A DNA stretch of 64,000 nt. Origin: G963701675 sp963701675 (GTDB lineage: Bacteria > Planctomycetota > Planctomycetia > Gemmatales > Gemmataceae). The stretch covers positions 6,014,001 through 6,078,000 of the forward strand of contig OY969623.1 in the NCBI GenBank assembly GCA_963701675.1, given 5' to 3'. A model generated the notes under the pieces. The model ran no database searches. It was not told where the DNA came from and saw only the letters and a list, made by a program, of their open reading frames with translations. The position numbers were made by a program, and so were the translations under genes. Positions 9,770 through 20,400 of this stretch are shown piece by piece (the stretch's first letter is position 1; each line of letters begins with the position of its first letter).

Positions 9770-10003
9770 TTGCCGCCGCTTAGGTTTCTGCATCCGGACA
9801 GCTCATTCAGTCCGGCGAAGCTCTCGTACTTCGGCAAGCTAACGGATGCTCAACTGATTGAATCGCTGGAGCCAGGGCGGAGCGGCTCACTGAAGGTGCG
9901 ACCGGATGGAACGATCCTTGACGGGCATCATCGCATTAAGGTGCTGAAGGACCGGGGAGTTTCTGTTGATTCTTTGCCGCGAGAGATTGTCCCACCGGCC
10001 TGA
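9770..10003 (+). CDS. Small ParB-like N-terminal domain protein
   Basis: A protein of about 78 residues with the conserved ParB/Srx-fold segment DGTILDGHHRIKVLKDRGV, which forms the nucleotide or phosphate pocket in ParB N-terminal domains. It lacks the DNA-binding half, so a chromosome-partition role is unlikely; small stand-alone versions are often linked to toxin-antitoxin or mobile loci. I prefer the TTG at 9770 because GGAGGA at 9755-9760 is then suitably spaced; the TTG at 9761 would sit on the ribosome site. It lies 18 bases after gltX on the same strand. Confidence 0.6.
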   Translation: MPPLRFLHPDSSFSPAKLSYFGKLTDAQLIESLEPGRSGSLKVRPDGTILDGHHRIKVLKDRGVSVDSLPREIVPPA

Positions 10004-10016
10004 CCCGAGGACGCAC

Positions 10017-10526
10017 ATGCAGACCGAACTCTATTGGATCGATGGCCCGTGGCGTGGGCGTCTGGCAATTATGCCGCGTCCACGAGGCGGAGATTGGCTG
10101 GGCGATGAGATGCGTGGATGGCGCGAGGCTGGAATAGACGTCGTTGTGTCGTTACTTACACCTGCCGAAATTACGGAGTTAGATCTGGCGCTCGAGAACG
10201 CTCTGGTTGAGTCGTACGCCATGAAGTACCTATCGTTCCCCATCGAAGATCGATCCGTTCCGGAATCGCGCGACGAAACGCTTGTTCTTACGAACACACT
10301 GTCGCAAGCGCTCGATGAAGGAAAGAACGTGGCGATTCACTGTCGGCAAGGGATCGGGAGAGCAGCTTTGATTGCGGCGTGTTTGCTTGTGTCGGCTGGA
10401 ATGTCGGCTGGTGAAGCGTTTAGGCGAGTTACGGCGGCTCGCGGATGCCCTGTACCGGAAACTTCGGAACAACGTAACTGGGTTGAAGCGTATTCAAGGC
10501 AAACGCCAGCCACCGCGAGAATATAG
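10017..10526 (+). CDS. Dual-specificity / tyrosine phosphatase-like protein
   Basis: A 169-residue protein starting at ATG 10017. It has the cysteine phosphatase signature HCRQGIGRA (Cys, five residues, Arg) near residue 112, with a likely general-acid region upstream (FPIEDRSVPES). The fold matches small dual-specificity phosphatases that hydrolyse phospho-Tyr/Ser/Thr or phosphorylated small molecules. No signal peptide, so cytoplasmic. It sits 13 bases after the ParB-like gene in the same run of genes. Planctomycetes encode many Hanks-type kinases, so a role in reversing such phosphorylation is possible, but nothing here ties it to one kinase. Confidence 0.75.
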   Translation: MQTELYWIDGPWRGRLAIMPRPRGGDWLGDEMRGWREAGIDVVVSLLTPAEITELDLALENALVESYAMKYLSFPIEDRSVPESRDETLVLTNTLSQALDEGKNVAIHCRQGIGRAALIAACLLVSAGMSAGEAFRRVTAARGCPVPETSEQRNWVEAYSRQTPATARI

Positions 10527-10537
10527 ACCAAGGTGGC

Positions 10538-10591
10538 CCCGGAACTTCCAAGCGCTGAGGATCGCACTTGTCGCCCTAGATCAGTTCCGGG
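10538..10591. repeat. Spaced 9-base inverted repeat
   Basis: CCCGGAACT (10538-10546) and AGTTCCGGG (10583-10591) are perfect inverted copies 36 bases apart, between the phosphatase stop and the start of the small gene of the nucleotidyltransferase pair (10603). There is no T-tract. It could be an operator for the downstream pair or a weak hairpin; function not shown. Confidence 0.35.
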
Positions 10592-10602
10592 ACACTAGTG
10601 AT

Positions 10603-10881
10603 ATGAACACCCCAGCTCACGACGTGGATACGCGGTCGAACCTTCGGCCCGAAACCCTACTTCGATTTCCGAGCGAGGCGGAGCAGGTGTATCGAGACGT
10701 TCAGAAATTTCGTCGGTTGACTCCTACCGAAAGGTTTCTGGCCATCGTCGATTTGATGGCTTCCGGTCAAGCGCTCATGATGGCCTCACCACATCGGGAG
10801 GCTGCGGAGCAACAGCGCAAGCGCGAGAAAGAAGAATTGCGGAGTTTCTATCGGGAACTCCTCGCTCATCATGGACGCTGA
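10603..10881 (+). CDS. Small helical protein paired with nucleotidyltransferase
   Basis: A 92-residue protein starting at ATG 10603. It is helical and highly charged at the C-terminus (REAAEQQRKREKEELRSFYRELL), with the conserved-looking segment RRLTPTERFLAIVDLMASGQ. I do not recognise a named family. It overlaps the following nucleotidyltransferase gene by 11 bases, a layout typical of two-gene modules such as toxin-antitoxin pairs. The pair sits between gltX and glnS. If it is such a module, this would be the partner protein; that is inference from position only. Confidence 0.6.
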   Translation: MNTPAHDVDTRSNLRPETLLRFPSEAEQVYRDVQKFRRLTPTERFLAIVDLMASGQALMMASPHREAAEQQRKREKEELRSFYRELLAHHGR

Positions 10882-11491
10882 GGCATATCCACTACCGCAA
10901 GACCTAATCGTTGCGTTTCGGGCAATGGTTCAAGTCCTACAACGCCGCGGCGTTCGTTATGCCCTCATAGGTGGCGTCGCGTCCAGCTATCGGGGTCAGC
11001 CGCGACTTACTGCCGACCTCGATTTTCTGATTCACGTGCCGGCGCTAACGCTGCCCGGTCTCTTGGATGAACTACGAGAAGAAGGATTCGATTTTGACAG
11101 CGAGACAGTTATCCGCCAGTGGAGCCAGGAACATCTCACTGCATTGGACTTCCGCGGAGTGCGCGTGGATTGGCTGAAACCGCAGTTACCACTTTTTCAG
11201 CATGCCATCGATTCCGCAACCGTAGAGTGGATTCTTGACTGCTCAGCGCACGTTGCATCGGCCGAGAGTTTGATATTGTTGAAGCTCTTGGCATTTCGCG
11301 ACCAGGATCGCGTCGACATACAGAAACTCATTTTCGCAAACCCGGGGCAGCTTGACCTTGACTGGATTCGAAAGGAATGGTTAGCGATGGCTGACGGAAA
11401 CGATCCGCGTTATCAACACTTCGAGCAGTTGGTGAAGCGGTCCTACCGCACTGAAGCTCCCGACGGAAACACCGGAGACATATCGCAATGA
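10871..11491 (+). CDS. Nucleotidyltransferase-fold protein (AbiEii-like/DUF6036-like)
   Basis: A 206-residue protein. The segment YALIGGVASSYRGQPRLT followed by ADLDFLI has the layout of the Pol-beta nucleotidyltransferase fold: a GG helix start and then the Asp-x-Asp metal-binding motif. A third acidic position may be in RGVRVDWLKP. Members of this group occur as toxins of two-gene systems (AbiEii, MNT-type) that attach nucleotides to tRNA or partner proteins. The gene overlaps the small upstream gene by 11 bases, and its stop overlaps the glnS start by 4 bases, so translation of glnS may be coupled to it. The toxin role is inferred, not shown. Confidence 0.65.
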   Translation: MDAEAYPLPQDLIVAFRAMVQVLQRRGVRYALIGGVASSYRGQPRLTADLDFLIHVPALTLPGLLDELREEGFDFDSETVIRQWSQEHLTALDFRGVRVDWLKPQLPLFQHAIDSATVEWILDCSAHVASAESLILLKLLAFRDQDRVDIQKLIFANPGQLDLDWIRKEWLAMADGNDPRYQHFEQLVKRSYRTEAPDGNTGDISQ

Positions 11492-13186
11492 CCATGCCTG
11501 AACCGACCCCCTCCCTCAACTTCATCCAGGAAATCATCGAAGACCACAACCGCACCGGCCGGTTTGACGGGAAGGTGCATACGCGCTTCCCGCCGGAACC
11601 CAACGGATACTTGCACATTGGTCATGCGAAGTCAATCTGCTTGAATTACGGCCTGGCCCAGAAGTATGGGGGTAAGTTCAATCTCCGCTACGACGACACC
11701 AATCCCGCGAAAGAAGAACAAGAATACGTCGATTCCATCCGCGAGGACATTCGTTGGCTCGGCGCCGACTGGGAGGATCGTGAATTTTACGCCTCGGATT
11801 ACTTCGACCAACTGTACGTCTGGGCGGAACTTCTGATCTTGGCAGGCAAGGCGTATGTCTGCGACCTAAGTGCGGACGAGGTGTCGCGCCCATCGGGGCA
11901 CGTTGACGACTCCGGGAAAAGAAAGTCCGTACCGGAATCGCGGCGTCAACGAAAACCTCAGCTTTTTCAAACGGATGCGCGCCGGCGAGTTTCCCGACGG
12001 TTCACGCACGCTTCGGGCCAAGATCGACATGGCCCATCCCAATTTCAACATGCGCGACCCCGTGATGTACCGCATTCTGCGTGCGACACATCACCGCACC
12101 GGCGATCAGTGGTGCATCTATCCGACGTACGACTGGGCACACGGGCAGTCGGATTCCATCGAGCGGATCACGCACTCGATTTGCACACTGGAGTTCGAGA
12201 ACCATCGGCCGCTTTACGATTGGTTCCTGGAAAACATCGGCGCCTATCGGCCGCAACAAATTGAGTTTGCGCGCTTGAATCTCACTTATACCGTCCTCAG
12301 CAAACGCAAGCTCATTGAGTTGGTGCAGAACCAACACGTCCGCGGCTGGGACGATCCGCGCATGCCGACTCTCTGCGGTTTGCGACGGCGGGGCTACACT
12401 CCCGAGGCGATCCGCTCGTTGTGCGAACGTGTTGGTGTGTCCAAGTTCAACAGCGTGATTGACCTTTCCTGGCTGGAAGATGCCCTGCGGCACGACCTCA
12501 ATCGCCGGGCGCCGCGCGTCATGGGCGTATTGCACCCGTTGCGCGTGGTCATCGAGAACTATCCCGAAGACAAGGTCGAGGAACTGGAGGCGATCAACAA
12601 CCCGGAAGATCCGTCGGCCGGCACGCGCATAGTCCGTTTCGGACGCGAGCTATTCATCGAGAAGGACGACTTCATGGAAAACCCGCCCAAGAAGTTCTTC
12701 CGCCTGGGTCCGGGTCGAGAAGTTCGGCTGCGGTACGCCTACTTTATCAAGTGCGTCGGCGTGACGAAAGACCCACACTCCGGAGAAATCACCGAGCTTC
12801 GCTGCACGTATGACCCCGCGACTCGCGGCGGCAACGCACCGGACGGCCGAAAGGTCCAGGGCACGATTCACTGGGTCTCGGCGAAGCATGCAGCAACCGC
12901 CGAGGTCCGCGTTTACGATCATCTTTTCAACAAGGCCGACCCGGACGATGTGCCCGAAGGCGGCGATTACAAATCGAACCTCAATCCGAAATCGTTGGAG
13001 ATTCTGGAATGTCCGGTCGAGCAAGGCCTGGCGGACGCGAAACCGGGTAGCCGGTTCCAATTCGAACGGTTAGGTTACTTTTGCGTCGATCCGGATACCC
13101 GGCCCGGGCGATTGGTTTTCAATCGCGCCGTGACGTTGCGCGATACATGGGCCAAGATTGAAAAGGCAGGGCAGCGGACGGAATGA
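11488..13186 (+). CDS. glnS: Glutaminyl-tRNA synthetase, one-base frame break
   Basis: Charges tRNA-Gln. The N-terminal part has FPPEPNGYLHIGHAKSI (HIGH motif) and the GlnRS block NLRYDDTNPAKEEQEYVDSI. The later frame has the block TLRAKIDMAHPNFNMRDPV, the YDWAHGQSDSIE segment, the KMSKS-type motif VLSKRKL and the C-terminal beta-barrel anticodon domain. The two parts are in different frames: near 11889-11893, in GCGCCC, removal of one base joins DLSADEV to the frame reading HRGTLTTPGKESPYR. Since an organism with this gene normally needs it, a sequencing insertion is the simplest explanation. The start ATG lies within the last bases of the nucleotidyltransferase gene. Confidence 0.9.
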
Positions 13187-13323
13187 AGTCACGCGGCGAG
13201 CCGGGGTTACCAATTGTGAAACACGATCCAGGAATTGAACTTGCGCTGTCAATCTACCCGCAAAGCATTCTCTTTCAAGGAGATGCGTTGCTGCATTACA
13301 TGGTGTTTCATCGAATGCGAGGC

Positions 13324-13744
13324 TAAGCAATACTCCTACCGACGGCCTGGCACGGGACTACCCGAACTGGCGGCCGCGACCCACGTCAGCCAAGCGCGCA
13401 TCAGTCAGATCATGAGTCTCTTGCAGCACGGACGCGACCCGATCACGCTGGCCCAATTGTTACCCCATCGCGGCTCTGCGGGATTGGCAAGCGTAACGGC
13501 GTCGCTGGCGACAACGCTTCTCAATCCTCTCGGTCCTCAAAGGAAAGCACTCGCTGCGAAGACAGGCGGCCGCGCCGACGCCGCGCTCCACGGAATACGC
13601 CCCGCATATTGTGCTACTCAACGAACTGAAGGAGGAAGTCGACACGATGCGCGTGTACGTCGACTCATAGAATTCTTGAAAGCGACCTTTGGCCGGTCCG
13701 GCGGTCCGCGTCTAGCACCGTGGGCGCCGGGCTGGCGGTGCTAG
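13324..13744 (+). pseudogene. Remnant with helix-turn-helix segment
   Basis: After an in-frame stop the frame reads LPELAAATHVSQARISQIMSL, a plausible helix-turn-helix. The rest of this frame (to 13744) looks non-coding, while another frame shows a short coding-like stretch (LLNELKEEVDTMRVYVDS, about 13610-13665). No intact gene can be drawn between 13187 and 13831. Comparable helix-turn-helix fragments often accompany recombinase genes, but that is only a suggestion. Confidence 0.35.
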
Positions 13745-13831
13745 AAAGGTTTTTTCAAATGGCGACTGTCCCTTGCTTCCCTTTTCCCACTCTTCAAAGG
13801 AACAAGACTGAGGACGTTATCTACGTTGCGT

Positions 13832-14062
13832 TCAAGTGCTGCTCCAGGCCGTCGGATCGCCGGCGCCGCCGCCGACCCAAGTCGCGACGAGTTGATTGAC
13901 CTGCTGGTTCAGCGGAGCGGATGTGCTTCCGTTGAAGTTGCCGTCACCGGCGTACACGGCCGTGATGGTGTGCGAGCCGATCGAAAGGCTGCTGGCGGTG
14001 ACATCCGCCTGGCCGCTGCCGTCGAGCGTGTCGATTCCGAGGCTGGTAGTCGATCCGCGAGG
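13832..14062 (-). pseudogene. Bacterial Ig-like repeat fragment
   Basis: On the reverse strand about 75 residues read as one Ig-like repeat of the Big_3_5 type (GSHTITAVYAGDGNFNGST, preceded by a stretch ending ASSLSI), as found in large planctomycete surface proteins. No start or full domain chain exists; the upstream part (14062-14149) is low-complexity and out of context. It is a fragment of an adhesin-type gene. The stretch 14150-14446 holds no gene I can support. Confidence 0.5.
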
Positions 14063-14446
14063 AGAAGAAGCTTTCCATCGCCTTGGCCTTGCCGCCTCCT
14101 TTGCCGCGGCCGCAGCTTCGCCGAACGGCGGTCCATCCCCTTTTGCCAAAGGCTACTGCATCAAGCTCGATCTCGCGCCCGGTCAGGCGGCGTACGATCC
14201 GTTTCTCACGACGCGTTACGGACGCGATGGAACACCCTCAGGATTCGCACCCGGGCCGCCAGGATCGCCGTCGCGAGGGTCCGACTCCACCCGACGTGTT
14301 GGATTGTCGAACCATGCGCGGGCTTCGGCCTGGGCCCCAATATGTCCACCGTTGTCGAAGCGGCTTTCGACACCCTATAATCCCGGAGGCGTTTCAGTAG
14401 TTCGTGGAACAGTCCGTCACGATTCATCGTCGTAGAGAATCTCTTA

Positions 14447-17400
14447 ATGTTCACGCACGCCGCTCGGGTGGGCTTGTTGGCCGTGCTGGCCGCAGCCGTC
14501 GTGCTGACTGCGACGTGGGGCGAAGCGGAGGCCCCTCACGCAAAGCCTGTCAACCCTTCTGAGCTTAGACGAGTGGCGTGGCTTCGGACGAGTAAGCCTT
14601 ACCCAGACGAGGCGGGACCGATCGGGACGGAGATCCGTGATCTGGCGGTCGGCCCGACCGGTTCGCTTTGGGTGGCAACGAGTGAAGGGCTGAGCAGGCT
14701 CGCCGACGGGCAGTTCAGCCATTGCAAACGCAAGGGTGGGCTGCCCGACGACGACGTGCTCGCGCTTGCCTCCCTGGATGGCGGCGTCGTAGCGGCGACG
14801 CGAAAGGGGCTGGTTTGGTTGGACGACCCCTCCCCGAAGTCGTCACTCACCCCCGAGCGACTCGGCGACAGCGAGCACGTCACTTCGGTGTTTGCCCTCG
14901 GCGATCGCTTATGGTTCGTCGACTCCGCGTCTGGGGTCCCGTCGATTAAGAGCTTCCTCATCGGCAAGAACGGGAAGCCTGATTCGACCATCGCGAAGTC
15001 CCACACTTGGGATCGGCGGATTAAGCGCCTCCTGCCCTCGGGACCTGGCCAGATCCTTTGCGAATTCTCCCCCGACGAGTGGCACGAGCTCAACGTGCGG
15101 AATGGGGCGCTCGACGGAGCCAAGGCGCCCTTGGCACCGATTGCGTCTCTCACGGTCGGCAGTCGCGTCGTTCTGCTCGGGGCGGACGCGGATCAGAAGC
15201 AGCGGTTGCTAGTCATCGGCACCGAGAGCCATATCGAAGTGAGCGGCGAAGACTTCGGGTCCGGGCCATGCTGTCTGGGGCTGGGGCGGGAGAAGAACGA
15301 CCGGTTATGGCTGGGGCGCAAGGGCAGCATCCGTGAGATCGACATCCGGGGCAACCTCCCCAAGCTCGTGCGGTCGTTCGCGCTGCCCGACGGCGTCGCG
15401 CCAACGGCGGTCGTTGAAGACTTTGTGGGCCGACTCTGGGTCGGGACCGCCGCCGGACTTTTGATGGCGGACCCCGACAGGAGTTGGGTCGCGCACGCCG
15501 CCCCACGCAGCCCGGCAAGGGCATCGGAGCCGAATGCGTCCGACGTACCCTTTCTGCCCGAAAATACCACCTCTGTCGCTCATCGCCCCCCAGTGGCGTT
15601 CTCCCCGGACGGACGTGTCTGGGTAGCCAGCGACAATGTGTTGCGCGTCCTCTCGTCCAACGGTGACGTGCAATCCGAGACGACGAGCCCGAGCTTTGCT
15701 CGGATCATCGCTGCTTCGCTGGGGACGGGCAAGGACCCGGATTATCTGATGACCGAGAGGGCCGTGTATCAGGGCCGCGAGGGCAAGTGGGAGAAACGGA
15801 CCAGCGTCCAGAATTCGGGCGACCTCCTAGCCGCGTTGGGCGGAGAGGTCGTGATCCGATCTGGAGGGAGTGACGAGCTTCCCGAGTTCCGACTGCTGGC
15901 CGGTTCGCCGAGCGAGCCGGTGCCGTCACCCTTGATTCCAGGCGGCATCGTCTCTGCGGCGCTAGACCGTGACCGCGAGGTCGTCGGCGTTGGGCGGCAG
16001 GCGCTGGTCGCACTCGACGAGAAGTTGGAAGTGCGGGCCCTGCCACTTCCACGCGAGCCGTGGGCGCCGAGGCTTCCAGGAGAACTCATTCTGGACTCTT
16101 ACGGCCGGTTGCACCTAGTCACGCCTCATGACGTTTGGGTGCGCAGCAAACAGCGTCCCGCGATGCAGGGCACCCCGATTGCTGACCACGACCGGCTAGA
16201 ATGGGATCGATTGCTCGCAACCGCTGACGAAGACGCACTGTCCCTTGGCGAGTATCGACTTCCAAGGGTGTTGGCCCTACTTCCCGAGACCGACGGCGCG
16301 CTGGTGGGACTAAAGTCGAGTGGCGAAGTCGGGGGGGACGACATCAGCGAGAAAGGGCTATTGTTCCGGACTTTGGACACGGGTCCCACCACGCCCAAGC
16401 GGCTGCCGGTCACGGGCGGGTGGGTCGGGGGGGCGGGCGGGGCGCTGCGGCGCAATCGCAACAAGGCGCTGTGGGTCGGCACGGCGGCGAACCTCTTCGT
16501 CCAGACGGCGCCGAACAAGGAATTTGAACCGGCCTTTATGCACGAGAACCAGAAAGAAAGGTCGTGGGTCCTTTACTTGTTAGAAGACTCGCAGGGCAGG
16601 ATGTGGGCGGCAGGTCAGACGCGGCGGGAACGAGATGGTAGCGGCCGCGAGGTCGAGGGGCAGGTGTGGATCTTCGAAAAGGACAGAACGTCGCGCCGTC
16701 TCGAGCTGGACCTGACGAAAAAACTCCCCTTTGTCCTGTCGCTGCAACGAGGCACCGCAGAGGTCTGGATCGGTGGCGTCGACCTCCTCACCGCCGTGGA
16801 TGGCGGACGGGCAACCCACTGAAATCTCATTTGGAGGCACTCTCAGATGTTCTCGGGCGAGCGCCGAATGAACTGTGGGTCACTGCAATTGAGGGCGACG
16901 GCGACAGTATCCTGGTGCTGTGTGACCAAGGCCTCGTCCGATTTAGCGATGGCCAAGCGGTCATCCAGATCCTGGACGACTGGCCCGTTCGCCGGGATAC
17001 GTTCAGGGATTTGCCGTTGTGGACGAAAATGCTGCGCCGTAAAAGTGGCGAGGTTCTAGTCACCGCCCCGGTAACCCATTCCAAAAGCCGGTTGTGGAGG
17101 CGCCCTGCGGGGGGAAAGAAGTTCGAGCGGGTCCGGCCCGACTACCCCCTGATCACGGCGCTGGCAGAGGTGCCAGGCCCGACGGACGGAACGGTCCTGG
17201 TGGGAACGAGAGACGGTAAGGTGCTCACGCTCGACGGAGATCGCGTGACGCCTCGCTGGGACGTGGCAAAGTTCGCCAAGAATGGCAAACCCGAGCTGGC
17301 CTCGGACCCCGTCCTGATCCGGCCCATCAGCGGGGTTGCTTTCCTGGGCGATTCCCAGCTGCTGGTCCGCGACAACCACGCTACCCTGGTGGTCGTGGAC

Positions 17401-20400
17401 GTGGGCAAGGAGGAAGGGCGAAACATGACGACATTGGAGGGGTCGCTGTCTGCGTGGACTCAGTCCGCGGCCCTCCCCGGAAATCGCGCCCTGCTCCTAC
17501 ACGCCGACGGCTCAGTCTCACTTGTGGCCGCTCAGGAAGGGCGCGTCGACCGAGCGAGCCTCGATACCGGCGGCGATCCTATCAAGGCCCTGACTCAATA
17601 CCCTCCAGCGCGGGCACAGCGGGACAACGTGGAGGACAGAGTCTGGCTCGTCGGTGCGCGAAACATGTGGTCCTTCCACCCCGGGGCCGGTTCGGCCCCG
17701 CGAGCCCAGCCCCTGCGCGCCAAATCCGTGAGGCCCCTCCCCGTCGAGCTCCAGGGCGGCCAGCTGGTGGGGGTTGCCGATGGCCACGGTGTCTGGCTCG
17801 GGACCAGAGGCCACGGGCTGTGGTACGTCCCTGCCGATGGCCCGGTCCGGCGCTGGCGCGACGGGCTCCCGTCGCCTACGATCGACGCCATTACCCTTGG
17901 GCCGGATCGCTTACCGGTCGTGTTCACGACGGGCGGGCACTGCCGCGTGTCGCGCGAAGGACCCGTGCAGAAGGCCCCTCTTTCGGGCATCCTAGGGGCA
18001 CCGGTCCGCTCCGCCCTGCTGGTCGACCTGACCGGCGGAACTCGGGTGCTTATCTTGGGGACCGCCAAGGGCCTCAGCATCGCCCGCCTCGACGGCGAAG
18101 ACAAGCCGGACTGGGCGAAGGTGCCCTGGACGCACAAGGACCGCAACGACGGACTGCCCAATGACACGGTGCGCGCCCTCTGCTGGTTCGCGGGCAAGAA
18201 CGAGCTCTGGGTCGGCACAGGAGATGGCGTCGCGGTCTTCAACCTGGACCTACCCACAGGGGACAAGCGCCAGCCTGTGTCGCTCGCCCTCGACCGCTCA
18301 ATCACCGAATCCTTCGGGCGGGGGGCCCTTCCGCTGCCTGCAGGACGCGTGGCCGGCATCAGCCTCGCCCCGGACGGAGAAAACGCCTGGCTGTTGGTCA
18401 ACAACCGCGTGTGCCGCTGGAACCGCTCCGCGCCCGCCCGCAACGCGGACCCCAGTGGTCCGCGCGTTGTCGCGCGCAGTGAGCCGTTCCTGTTCGCTTC
18501 TGCGGCCGAACTCCACCTCGGGCCGGCCGTTGCGGGCCGGACCCCTCAGGTACTGGTCGCGCATGGAGACGGGGGCTGCTCCGTCTGGAATCCTTCCGGC
18601 TACTTGCGGCCGCGTCTCAAGGTGGAGAATTGGGGGTTCTGGCTGCACCGCCAGCTTGCGAACGAGAGCCTGGACCCCGACACTGAAGGTCTGGCGGCGT
18701 GGGGCCACCCTCGCTTCGGGAAGGGCCGCTACGCTGGCGGCACCTCCTGGGCGCGTTGTCTGCCGACGGACCTCTGGGGGGACAGGGAGCAACACATCAT
18801 GTGGGCGAGCGTGGACGACGGAAACGGGACGCGCCACGTTGTCACTGACCTCGCCCCCGAGCCGCTCGCGTTACCGCTCATCGTGCTGCGCCTCGCCGTC
18901 GCATTCCTCGTCCCACCCACTGTACTTGGACTGACGGTCAGATGGGTTTCCCGCTTACGCCGCCGGGCGGCCCGGCTAAGGGTGCGAGAAAACCCATACG
19001 TGATGGGCGACCCGATCGAGGACCCGGAGAAATTCTTCGGCCGCCGCGAGCGGCTCCAGGAACTGCTGAACACTCTGGAAAGTACCAGTTACGCTCTGAT
19101 CGGCGAGCTCCGCATCGGCAAGACGTCGATCCAACGGCAACTGACTCTCCTGTTGCGAGGGATGTCGAAGGCGGAGGTCAAGTTCATCCCCGTGTGGGCG
19201 GACATGCAAGAGTTGCGCGACGCCCGCCAGAGGGACGCGCAGTTTTTCTACTTTCTGGGCGGCAAGCTCGTGGGAGTGGCCAAACAGGGCTCCGTCCCGG
19301 AGGCGGTCCTGCGGACGCTGGAGTGGAAGGATTCAATCCCGCCGATCTCGTATCGGCACGACCACTTCCATCGCGACCTCGGGTCGCTTGTCCGGCACTG
19401 GGAGGGGGCCGGATCGACCAGGCCGATCGTAGTTCTACAGATCGACGAAATCACGTTCTTCGATGACCTGGAGTGCTCGACCCTTTCCGCCTTTCGTTGG
19501 CTGTTCATGGAGAACCCGACCCACCTCAAGACGGTCCTGACCGGCCCCAAGATCCGTAAGGATTGCGACAAGCCCGGCCAAAGTGAGTGGTGGAATTTCC
19601 TCCAGACCAGAACAGTGGAGCCGATGACGCCAGCGGAAATGCGAGAGCTAATCGTGAGGCCAGCGCGCGGGCTGTTCGCATTCGACGAAGGATGCGTGCA
19701 ACGGATCATGGCACATAGCCTGGGTAAACCGTTGCACCTGCAGACGATCTGCAGCGGCCTGCTGCAGTACAAGTACCGCCAGGCCCGTCTCACCCGTCGC
19801 ATCTCCGAGAAAGACCTCAACGGCTGGCTGGAGGAGCAGGGGCCAACAACGAAGGGCAGGAGCAAAGCCACGAGCCAGTTCAGCCCAGGGACGCCGGTCA
19901 AGGGCGATTCGTTCTACGGCCGTGACAGAGAGCTTCAGGCCATCCGCGAACAGCAGCACACGTGGGTGTGCGGCCAGCGGCGGATTGGAAAGACCTCCCT
20001 GTTGCATAAGGCGGCCGCCGAGGCGAAAGAACAAGGATGGCGACCGCTGCTGTGGAGCCTGGAAACGCTGCCGGAACCGCTGTCCGGTGAGGAGCTATTG
20101 AGTGGCTTGCTGGAAAGGCACGGCAGCACCGACCTCGCACCGCTTGGCATCGATGTCGCCGGCCTGGTTGGAGGGCCCCGCCGCCCGGTTCCGCGCCCTG
20201 ATCGACGAGATGACAAGGCGCGGCGAGAAGGCCTCTTCTTGTGGGACGAGGCCGAACGCCTGCTCGACGTGGCCGCCAATGACCCCGCGTTCATCGCCGG
20301 CATAAGCGACTGTTTCCGGTCCGAACGTGTCCGCTGGGTGCTGGCGGCCAGCCAGTTACTCGCGGTAATGCTAAGGCCGGACGACGATTCTTTCCTGACG

